Positions 8,079 through 13,265 of a DNA stretch of 13,265 bases are shown in pieces. The notes under the pieces were generated by a model. The model did not search any database and was not told the origin of the DNA. It was given only the letters and a program-made list of their open reading frames with translations. Origin of the DNA: Muribaculaceae bacterium (lineage in GTDB: Bacteria > Bacteroidota > Bacteroidia > Bacteroidales > Muribaculaceae); the NCBI GenBank assembly GCA_029052265.1, contig JAIDJJ010000219.1, forward strand, positions 1-13,265, given 5' to 3'. The position numbers and the translations under genes were made by a program. Each line of letters opens with the position of its first letter. Position 1 is the first letter of the stretch.

Positions 8079-8085
8079 CGCTTGA
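8008..8085 (+). CDS. Ile/Leu-rich leader peptide of the leuC operon attenuator
   Basis: A 25-codon ORF starts with ATG about 20 bases after the predicted transcription start and ends with TGA at 8083-8085. It contains the run FIIIRLISIIL at residues 4-14: six Ile and two Leu in ten codons, including the often rare ATA and CTA. The tail (15-25) is ordinary. This is the expected look of a leader peptide whose translation senses charged tRNA-Ile and perhaps tRNA-Leu. It lies between a good promoter and an intrinsic terminator, ahead of branched-chain biosynthesis genes. A ribosome waiting at Ile12-Ile13 (8041-8046) would end its footprint near 8058, leaving the antiterminator strand at 8060-8068 free. 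A ribosome reaching the stop codon would cover the bases just downstream. No Shine-Dalgarno is visible, which is common in this phylum. Chance is the main alternative. Confidence 0.8.
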   Translation: MTNFIIIRLISIILRHPSVGRSVCA

Positions 8086-8119
8086 ATTTTAGAGGATACA
8101 CACAGAGCCTTTCCCACCG
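8060..8119 (+). promoter_or_regulatory. Antiterminator pairing of the attenuator
   Basis: cggtgggaa (8060-8068, inside the leader ORF) is perfectly complementary to ttcccaccg (8111-8119), with one further G-U pair at 8069/8110. The second strand includes most of the 5' arm of the terminator stem, so the two structures exclude each other. This is the arrangement expected when ribosome stalling upstream permits read-through. Confidence 0.75.
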
Positions 8120-8144
8120 TGAGCGGGAAAGGCTTTTTTGTTTT
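8106..8144 (+). terminator. Attenuator terminator upstream of leuC
   Basis: A perfect 10-bp stem (agcctttccc at 8106-8115 with gggaaaggct at 8125-8134) encloses a 9-base loop and is followed by six T residues, a G and four more T. It lies 21 bases after the leader peptide stop and 91 bases before the leuC start, with no gene between. It would end transcription before the structural genes unless the antiterminator forms. Confidence 0.9.
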
Positions 8145-8234
8145 ACTCCGGTTTTGAAACATCCGTGACATCTCCTTGATTTCCGGTGATCATTTTTTGC
8201 AACTTAAATTTAACCAACATATATTACAGGTAAA
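8145..8234 (+). other. Untranslated stretch between attenuator and leuC
   Basis: These 90 bases carry no ORF, hairpin or promoter that I can support. An agg at 8228-8230 precedes the leuC ATG by four bases and is at best a weak ribosome binding site. There is no leuA in this position. Confidence 0.5.
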
Positions 8235-9635
8235 ATGGCAAATACTCTGTTTGACAAGATCTGGGACTCACACGTGGTTCAGCACGTGGAAGACGGTCCG
8301 GAACAGTTGTATATCGACAGGCTTTACTGTCATGAAGTGACAAGTCCGCAGGCATTCGAAGGGCTACGTGCAAGAGGAATAAAATGTTTCCGCCCCGACC
8401 ATATTTTCTGCATGCCTGACCACAACACTCCCACGCATGATCAAGACAAACCAATTGAAGACCCCGTCAGCAAGACCCAGGTAGACACTTTGGCAAAAAA
8501 CGCTGAGGAATTTGGACTGAACCATTTCGGCATGCTGCATCCGAAAAACGGTATAATTCACGTTGTGGGTCCTGAGCGCGGTCTTTCCCTCCCCGGCATG
8601 ACTATCGTATGCGGTGACTCCCACACCTCCACCCACGGAGCAATGGGGGCGGTGGCGTTCGGCATCGGCACTTCCGAAGTGGAAATGGTGATGGCTTCGC
8701 AATGCATCCTGCAACAGAAACCGAAATCAATGCGTATCAACATTGAAGGATCTCTTGGGAAAGGTGTCACTGCAAAAGATATAGCACTATACCTGATGTC
8801 AAAGCTCACCACTTCCGGTGCCACAGGGTATTTTGTAGAATATGCCGGCAGCGCAGTGCGCGATCTTTCAATGGAAGGAAGACTCACTCTCTGCAATCTC
8901 TCTATAGAAATGGGCGCACGCGGCGGATTTATCGCCCCTGACGAGAAAACTTTTGAATATATAAAAGGAAGGGAATACGCTCCTGTGGGCGAAGAATGGG
9001 ACAAAGCGATCGCTTATTGGAAGACCCTCAAGAGCGGAGACGATGCCGTTTTCGACAAGGAACTCACTTTCAAGGCAGAAGATATCGAACCTATGCTCAC
9101 ATATGGCACCAATCCGGGAATGGGCATGGGTGTGACTGAATCTATTCCCGCACTCGACACCGTGCCGGAGGCAGGAAAGGCTTCATATCTTAAAAGCCTT
9201 GACTATATGGGATTCAAACCGGAGCAGAAACTTATAGGCACGCCGGTGGACTATGTGTTCCTCGGTGCATGTACAAACGGACGTATCGAGGATTTCCGCG
9301 CATTCGCCTCTATCGTAAAAGGTAAGAAAAAAGCCGATCGTGTGACCGCATGGCTCGTGCCGGGTTCATGGATGGTAAGCGAACAGATCAAGGAAGAAGG
9401 TATCGACAAAGTGCTTGAAGAAGCCGGATTTGAGATCAGGCAGCCCGGCTGCTCTGCCTGCCTCGCAATGAACGACGACAAGATTCCGGCAGGCAAACTC
9501 GCGGTCTCTACATCAAACCGTAATTTCGAAGGTCGTCAGGGTCCGGGCGCACGCACTGTCCTGGCAAGCCCTCTGATGGCTGCCGCCGCTGCTGTGACCG
9601 GAGAGATAACCGACCCGAGAACGCTTATCAATTAA
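8235..9635 (+). CDS. leuC: 3-isopropylmalate/citramalate dehydratase, large subunit
   Basis: LeuC is the catalytic aconitase-family subunit that, with LeuD, isomerises 2-isopropylmalate to 3-isopropylmalate in leucine synthesis. The same enzyme can turn (R)-citramalate, via citraconate, into beta-methyl-D-malate in the citramalate route to isoleucine. The 466 residues match the usual length. The three [4Fe-4S] cluster cysteines are present: C346 in GACTNGR and C406/C409 in PGCSACL. Other family blocks are CGDSHTSTHGAMGAVAFGIG (126-145) and FEGRQGPGARTVLASP (431-446). It is the first structural gene after the attenuator and is followed by leuD after 63 bases. The ATG at 8235 gives the standard N-terminus NTLFDKIWDSHVV. 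Confidence 0.97.
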   Translation: MANTLFDKIWDSHVVQHVEDGPEQLYIDRLYCHEVTSPQAFEGLRARGIKCFRPDHIFCMPDHNTPTHDQDKPIEDPVSKTQVDTLAKNAEEFGLNHFGMLHPKNGIIHVVGPERGLSLPGMTIVCGDSHTSTHGAMGAVAFGIGTSEVEMVMASQCILQQKPKSMRINIEGSLGKGVTAKDIALYLMSKLTTSGATGYFVEYAGSAVRDLSMEGRLTLCNLSIEMGARGGFIAPDEKTFEYIKGREYAPVGEEWDKAIAYWKTLKSGDDAVFDKELTFKAEDIEPMLTYGTNPGMGMGVTESIPALDTVPEAGKASYLKSLDYMGFKPEQKLIGTPVDYVFLGACTNGRIEDFRAFASIVKGKKKADRVTAWLVPGSWMVSEQIKEEGIDKVLEEAGFEIRQPGCSACLAMNDDKIPAGKLAVSTSNRNFEGRQGPGARTVLASPLMAAAAAVTGEITDPRTLIN

Positions 9636-9698
9636 TTGATAATTAGTGATTTAATTATCAATTACTAATTAAAAATTGAAAATTGCTAATTGAAAAAG
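9633..9698. repeat. AT-only palindromic spacer between leuC and leuD
   Basis: A perfect 13-bp inverted repeat (taattgataatta at 9633-9645, overlapping the leuC stop, and taattatcaatta at 9652-9664; loop gtgatt) is followed by degenerate aattg/aattaa words up to the leuD start. There is no T-run typical of a terminator. Similar words lie upstream of the glycosidase gene (611-637), suggesting a recurrent intergenic element rather than leu-specific control. Confidence 0.6.
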
Positions 9699-10298
9699 AT
9701 GAAACAAAAATTCGATATAATAACAAGCACATGCGTGCCTCTCCCTTTGGAAAACGTCGACACTGACCAGATCATCCCGGCACGTTTCCTGAAAGCCACC
9801 ACCCGCGAAGAAAGTTTCTTCGGTGAAAACCTCTTCCGCGACTGGAGATATAATCCCGACGGCTCTATAAACAAGGATTTCGTACTCAACAACCCTGCAT
9901 ATTCCGGAGAAATTCTCGTGGCAGGGAAAAACTTCGGCAGCGGATCAAGCCGCGAACATGCAGCCTGGGCGATTGCTGGATATGGATTCCGTGTCGTGAT
10001 AAGCAGCTTCTTTGCGGATATCCACAAAAACAATGAACTCAACAACTTCGTGCTTCCAGTAGTGGTTTCTGAAGATTTCCTTGCCGAGCTCTTCGACTCC
10101 ATAAGCAAAGATCCCAAGACGGAAGTGGAAGTCAATCTTCCCGAACAGACCGTCACCAACAAGGCTACAGGGAAGAGCGAGAAATTTGAAATCAACGGAT
10201 ACAAAAAATATTGTCTGCTCAACGCCCTTGATGACATAGATTTCCTTCTTGAAAACAAGGAAAAGACCGAAGCGTGGGAGCAACAGAATAAAGTTTGA
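9699..10298 (+). CDS. leuD: 3-isopropylmalate/citramalate dehydratase, small subunit
   Basis: LeuD is the swivelling subunit that completes the active site of LeuC. I chose the ATG at 9699, giving 199 residues beginning MKQKFDIITSTCVPLPLENV. An in-frame TTG at 9690 would add only three residues. Family marks are NVDTDQIIPARF (19-30), the aconitase swivel loop GKNFGSGSSREHAAWAI (76-92), and FADIHKNNELNNFVLPV (105-121). Length is typical. The next gene starts four bases after the stop, indicating tight co-transcription and possibly translational coupling. Confidence 0.96.
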   Translation: MKQKFDIITSTCVPLPLENVDTDQIIPARFLKATTREESFFGENLFRDWRYNPDGSINKDFVLNNPAYSGEILVAGKNFGSGSSREHAAWAIAGYGFRVVISSFFADIHKNNELNNFVLPVVVSEDFLAELFDSISKDPKTEVEVNLPEQTVTNKATGKSEKFEINGYKKYCLLNALDDIDFLLENKEKTEAWEQQNKV

Positions 10299-10302
10299 GC
10301 AT

Positions 10303-11850
10303 ATGAACAGTCATTCTGCGCAAATAGAAATTATGGATACTACACTCCGCGATGGCGAACAGACCAGCGGAGTGAGTTTCGTGCCCCATGAAAAACTAAT
10401 GATCGCCAGGGCATTGCTGCAGGATCTGAATGTAGACCGCATTGAAGTGGCGTCTGCAAGGGTGTCGGAGGGTGAGAAAGATGCGGTGAGGCGCATATGC
10501 AAATGGGCGCGCCAGGCAGGATATCTCCCGAGAGTGGAGGTTCTAGGGTTTGTCGACGGCGGCACATCTCTAAACTGGATCAATGATTGCGGATGTGTGA
10601 ATATCAATCTCCTCTGCAAGGGATCGGAAAATCATTGCGTCAATCAGCTCAAAAAAACTCCACAACAACATTTTGAAGACGTGCGCGGGAATATCGCCCT
10701 CGCCCACAAAATGGGAATCAATGTCAACGTATACCTCGAAGACTGGAGCAACGGCATCAAAAATTCTCCGGAATACGTCTTCAGCATGATCGACGCGCTG
10801 AAAGACTGCGGGATCAAACGGTTCATGCTTCCGGACACCCTCGGAATTTTAAATCCGCTGGAGTTATTGTTGTTTATGAGGAAAATGGTGAAGCTTTACC
10901 CTGATCTTCACTTTGATTTCCACGCCCACAATGACTATGATCTTGCTATATCAAATGTGCTTGCCGCTGTGCTCGGGGGGTGCAAAGGTATCCACACTTC
11001 TGTCAATGGGCTTGGCGAACGCGCCGGAAACGCCCCGCTTGCAAGTGTCCAGGCAATTCTAAAAGATCAGTTTAACGCTCATACAAACATTGTGGAGAGC
11101 AAGCTGAACCTGGTAAGCCGTCTGGTGGAAAATTATTCCGGAATCGCCATTCCTCCAAACCGGCCTATCACCGGCGACAGTGTCTTCACTCAGGTGGCGG
11201 GAGTGCATGCAGACGGCGACAATAAGGCAAACCTCTATTGCAACGACCTTCTCCCGGAACGCTTCGGACGTAAACGCGAGTACGCTCTCGGGAAGAACAG
11301 CGGAAAGGCAAACATCTTACGCAATCTTGAGGAACTCGGACTTGAGCTCTCACCCGAGCAGACCAGAATGGTGACGCAAAGAATCATCGAGCTTGGCGAT
11401 AAAAAGGAGGTGGTCACCCAGGAAGATCTCCCCTATATCGTATCCGATGTATTGAAAAGCTCCACCCAGGCGCAACATGTGAAATTGCTCAGCTATATGG
11501 TAAGCACAGCCTACGGACTGAATCCTATGGCTGCCGTAAAACTGGAAATCAACGGAAACGTTTATGAAGAGAATGCCGTAGGCAGCGGACAATTCGATGC
11601 CTTCATGCGAGCCGTGAAACTTATCTACAAAGAGAAGCTTGACAGACGCTTTCCGCACCTTTCCAACTATTCTGTATCAATACCTCCCGGCGGACGGACA
11701 GACGCACTTGTCCAGACCACCATCACTTGGGAATGGGAAGGACGGATATACCGCACGCGCGGTCTTGATGCAGACCAGACTGAGGCTGCAATAAAGGCAA
11801 CCATAAAAATGCTAAACCTTCTGGAGACTGAAGCCGGCAAAGGGTTATAA
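10303..11850 (+). CDS. cimA: (R)-citramalate synthase, Leptospira CimA type (LeuA2-like)
   Basis: This 515-residue DRE-TIM metallolyase probably condenses pyruvate with acetyl-CoA to (R)-citramalate, the first step of a threonine-independent isoleucine route. It has TLRDGEQTSGV (14-24), the metal pair H207/H209 in FHAHNDYDL, GLGERAGN (236-243), VAGVHADGD (298-306), and a C-terminal LeuA-type allosteric domain from about 390. From memory of the Leptospira interrogans enzyme (about 516 residues), R16, D17, L81, L104, Y144, E146, T179, H207 and H209 all occupy identical positions here; L81, L104 and Y144 form its pyruvate-selective pocket. YLEDWSNG is also shared. An automatic annotation may call it 2-isopropylmalate synthase. 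The ATG at 10303 was chosen because it gives that matching numbering and lies four bases after leuD; an upstream start at 10249 would overlap leuD by 50 bases. Confidence 0.82.
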   Translation: MNSHSAQIEIMDTTLRDGEQTSGVSFVPHEKLMIARALLQDLNVDRIEVASARVSEGEKDAVRRICKWARQAGYLPRVEVLGFVDGGTSLNWINDCGCVNINLLCKGSENHCVNQLKKTPQQHFEDVRGNIALAHKMGINVNVYLEDWSNGIKNSPEYVFSMIDALKDCGIKRFMLPDTLGILNPLELLLFMRKMVKLYPDLHFDFHAHNDYDLAISNVLAAVLGGCKGIHTSVNGLGERAGNAPLASVQAILKDQFNAHTNIVESKLNLVSRLVENYSGIAIPPNRPITGDSVFTQVAGVHADGDNKANLYCNDLLPERFGRKREYALGKNSGKANILRNLEELGLELSPEQTRMVTQRIIELGDKKEVVTQEDLPYIVSDVLKSSTQAQHVKLLSYMVSTAYGLNPMAAVKLEINGNVYEENAVGSGQFDAFMRAVKLIYKEKLDRRFPHLSNYSVSIPPGGRTDALVQTTITWEWEGRIYRTRGLDADQTEAAIKATIKMLNLLETEAGKGL

Positions 11851-11911
11851 GCCTGCCGACAGATGACTCTTCTGATTTTTTACAAACAATAATTTTCAAC
11901 AACTCAATAAT

Positions 11912-12973
11912 ATGGATTTAAAAATAGCCGTACTTCCCGGCGATGGGATCGGTCCTGAAATTTCCGAACAGGGCGTGGCAGTAATGTCTGCCGTATGTGA
12001 GAAATTCGGTCACAAGGTAAGTTATCAATACGCACTCTGCGGCGCGCACGCAATAGATGAAACCGGAGACCCGTTCCCGGAAGAGACTTTCAAAATCTGT
12101 ATGGATGCCGACGCCGTGCTTTTCTCCGCCGTGGGCGATCCCAAGTTTGACAACGACCCCACAGCAAAGGTGCGTCCGGAGCAGGGACTTCTTGCAATGC
12201 GTAAGAAACTCGGTCTTTTCGCCAACATTCGTCCTATCGAGACTTTTGATTGTCTTATACATAAGTCGCCACTCAAGGATGAACTTGTACGCGGTGCCGA
12301 TTTCGTGTGCATCCGAGAGCTGACTGGCGGAATGTATTTCGGAGAGAAATATCAAGACAATGACAAGGCTTACGACACCAACGCCTATACCCGTCCCGAA
12401 ATCGAACGTATCCTTGAAGAGGCTTACAAATATGCAGAACGCCGCCGCAAGCACCTCACCGTAGTCGACAAGGCAAACGTGCTTGCCTCTTCACGCCTGT
12501 GGCGTCAGGTGGCGAAAGAGATGGAAGCGCAGCATCCCGAGGTTGAGACCGACTATATGTTTGTAGACAATGCCGCCATGCGCATGATTCAGGATCCTAA
12601 GTTCTTCGACGTAATGGTGACTGAAAACACTTTCGGCGACATCCTTACAGACGAAGGATCGTGCATCACCGGTTCCATGGGACTTCTCCCCTCGGCTTCC
12701 ACCGGAGAGCACACCCCGGTATTCGAACCGATACACGGCTCCTGGCCTCAGGCAAAAGGCCTCAACATCGCCAATCCGCTTGCACAGATCCTCTCCGTGG
12801 CTATGCTCTTCGAATACTTCAACCTCATGGAAGAGGGGAAACTGATCCGCAAGGCTGTAAACGCCTCTCTCGACTCCAACGTGCGTACTCCCGAGATTCA
12901 GGTGGAAGGCGGTGCCCACTACGGCACAAAAGAAGTAGGAGCATGGATTGTAGACTACATCAAAAACGCCTGA
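11912..12973 (+). CDS. leuB: 3-isopropylmalate dehydrogenase (beta-methylmalate dehydrogenase)
   Basis: LeuB oxidatively decarboxylates 3-isopropylmalate for leucine and, in the citramalate route, beta-methyl-D-malate to 2-oxobutyrate. The 353 residues carry the family set: LPGDGIGPEI (8-17), substrate arginines R97, R107 and R135 with Y142 in IRELTGGMYFGE (134-145), K187, metal-binding D219, D243 and D247, and the signature NTFGDILTDEG (239-249). The cofactor loop reads EPIHGSWPQAKGLNIANP (272-289). Where most LeuB proteins have PDIAG, this one has PQAKG, so the usual NAD-ribose aspartate is a glutamine (Q280). I believe this variant is common in Bacteroidetes, but it may affect cofactor handling. 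The gene follows cimA after 61 bases and is the last of the operon. Confidence 0.96.
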   Translation: MDLKIAVLPGDGIGPEISEQGVAVMSAVCEKFGHKVSYQYALCGAHAIDETGDPFPEETFKICMDADAVLFSAVGDPKFDNDPTAKVRPEQGLLAMRKKLGLFANIRPIETFDCLIHKSPLKDELVRGADFVCIRELTGGMYFGEKYQDNDKAYDTNAYTRPEIERILEEAYKYAERRRKHLTVVDKANVLASSRLWRQVAKEMEAQHPEVETDYMFVDNAAMRMIQDPKFFDVMVTENTFGDILTDEGSCITGSMGLLPSASTGEHTPVFEPIHGSWPQAKGLNIANPLAQILSVAMLFEYFNLMEEGKLIRKAVNASLDSNVRTPEIQVEGGAHYGTKEVGAWIVDYIKNA

Positions 12974-12978
12974 CCCAA

Positions 12979-13153
12979 CAGAAGAACAGACATTTTTTAG
13001 TATAAACAGAAGAACAGAAGAACAGACGTTTTTTTAGTATAAACAGAAGAACAGAAGAACAGACGTTTTCTTAGTATAAACAGAAGAACAGAAGAACAGA
13101 CGTTTTCTTAGTATAAACAGAAGGACAGAAGAACAGACGTTTTTTAGTATAAA
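12979..13153 (+). repeat. Tandem repeat array, 36/37-bp units
   Basis: After leuB come five near-identical direct units: a 28-base first unit (12979-13006) lacking one internal 9-base cagaagaac-type step, three 37-base units (13007-13043, 13044-13080, 13081-13117) and a 36-base unit (13118-13153). Each reads cagaag(a/g)acagaagaac then agacgttttnttagtataaa. Variation is limited to A/G at one site, T/C at another and T-run length. There are no unique spacers. Confidence 0.92.
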
Positions 13154-13197
13154 CAGAAGGACAGAAGAACAGAAAATTTTTATGTCCTTCTGTTTTT
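13151..13197 (+). terminator. Probable operon terminator at the repeat junction
   Basis: aaacagaaggaca (13151-13163) pairs perfectly over 13 bp with tgtccttctgttt (13183-13195), with a 19-base loop, and the 3' arm runs into a T-tract (13193-13197). It is the first clear intrinsic-terminator-like structure after leuB, 178 bases downstream. The long loop and low GC make it weaker than the other terminators here. Confidence 0.5.
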
Positions 13198-13265
13198 ATA
13201 TCCTTATGTCCTTTTGTCCTTCTGTTTTTATATACCTTATGTCCTTCTGTCCTTCTGTTTTATAT
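13180..13265 (-). repeat. Inverted repeat array, same theme as the preceding array
   Basis: Copies of ttatgtcc begin at 13180, 13204 and 13237 (24- and 33-base steps), each followed by one or two tccttctg steps and a T-run with tatat. Read on the minus strand they give aaaacagaaggac(a)aaaggacataagg units, which resemble the cagaaggacagaag units of the plus-strand array. The two arrays therefore face each other head to head. The array runs off the end of the window. Confidence 0.8.

Noticed and set aside
8106..8144. Reading this hairpin as the distal terminator of aspA
   Set aside because: aspA already has a strong terminator at 7828-7863, and a consensus promoter lies between the two hairpins, so this one belongs to the leuC leader.
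7950..8168. A 72-codon + strand frame across the leader region
   Set aside because: It starts before the predicted transcription start, overlaps the leader peptide in another frame, and runs through the terminator stem. No coding features are seen.
10249..10302. An upstream start for the citramalate synthase
   Set aside because: It would overlap leuD by 50 bases and add a basic, unconserved tail. The ATG at 10303 gives numbering that matches the known family enzyme.
12979..13153. Possible CRISPR array, given the regular 36/37-base spacing
   Set aside because: The whole unit repeats, including the part that would be spacer; there are no unique spacers and no cas genes. It is a tandem repeat.

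Overview
The window looks like chromosomal DNA from a gut-type Bacteroidales bacterium. I infer this from a TTTG(-33)/TAnnTTTG(-7) promoter of the Bacteroidetes kind, genes without clear Shine-Dalgarno sequences, a secreted beta-L-arabinofuranosidase-type glycosidase, a porin O/P-like protein and a Bacteroidetes-looking LeuB. The genus cannot be fixed from the sequence alone. All genes are intact except the first, which is cut by the window edge. There is no rRNA, tRNA, CRISPR array or insertion sequence.

Layout. (1) 1-3099, + strand: the end of a LamG-like protein, then a secreted GH127/GH146 glycosidase, closed by a two-way terminator at 3123-3164. (2) 3188-5872, - strand: a Dcu-family C4-dicarboxylate transporter followed by an outer-membrane porin, with a perfect 13-bp hairpin between them. 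(3) 6359-7792, + strand: aspA, divergent from dcu across a 486-bp AT-rich gap and ended by a strong terminator. Regions 2 and 3 form a plausible aspartate-to-fumarate module: porin and Dcu for transport, AspA to make fumarate for anaerobic respiration to succinate. (4) 7949-12973, + strand: a promoter, a leader and then leuC, leuD, a citramalate-synthase-like gene (cimA) and leuB. (5) 12979-13265: a 36/37-bp tandem repeat array meeting an inverted array of the same theme, with a probable terminator at the junction.

The main discovery is the leader of region 4. A 25-codon ORF at 8008-8085 encodes six Ile and two Leu within residues 5-14. It lies just downstream of a good promoter and just upstream of an intrinsic terminator (8106-8144). 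A 9-base segment near the end of the ORF (8060-8068) is perfectly complementary to the 5' side of the terminator stem (8111-8119), as expected for an antiterminator. A separate 8-bp stem (7995-8002 with 8071-8078) is topologically incompatible with that antiterminator. Together these are the full parts list of a ribosome-mediated attenuator.

The operon encodes no ordinary LeuA within the window. Its synthase instead matches, at every active-site position I recall, the pyruvate-specific citramalate synthase of Leptospira, and its numbering is identical over the catalytic domain. The Ile-rich leader and the CimA-type enzyme agree: the operon probably makes 2-oxobutyrate for isoleucine by the citramalate route, with LeuCD and LeuB possibly shared with leucine synthesis.
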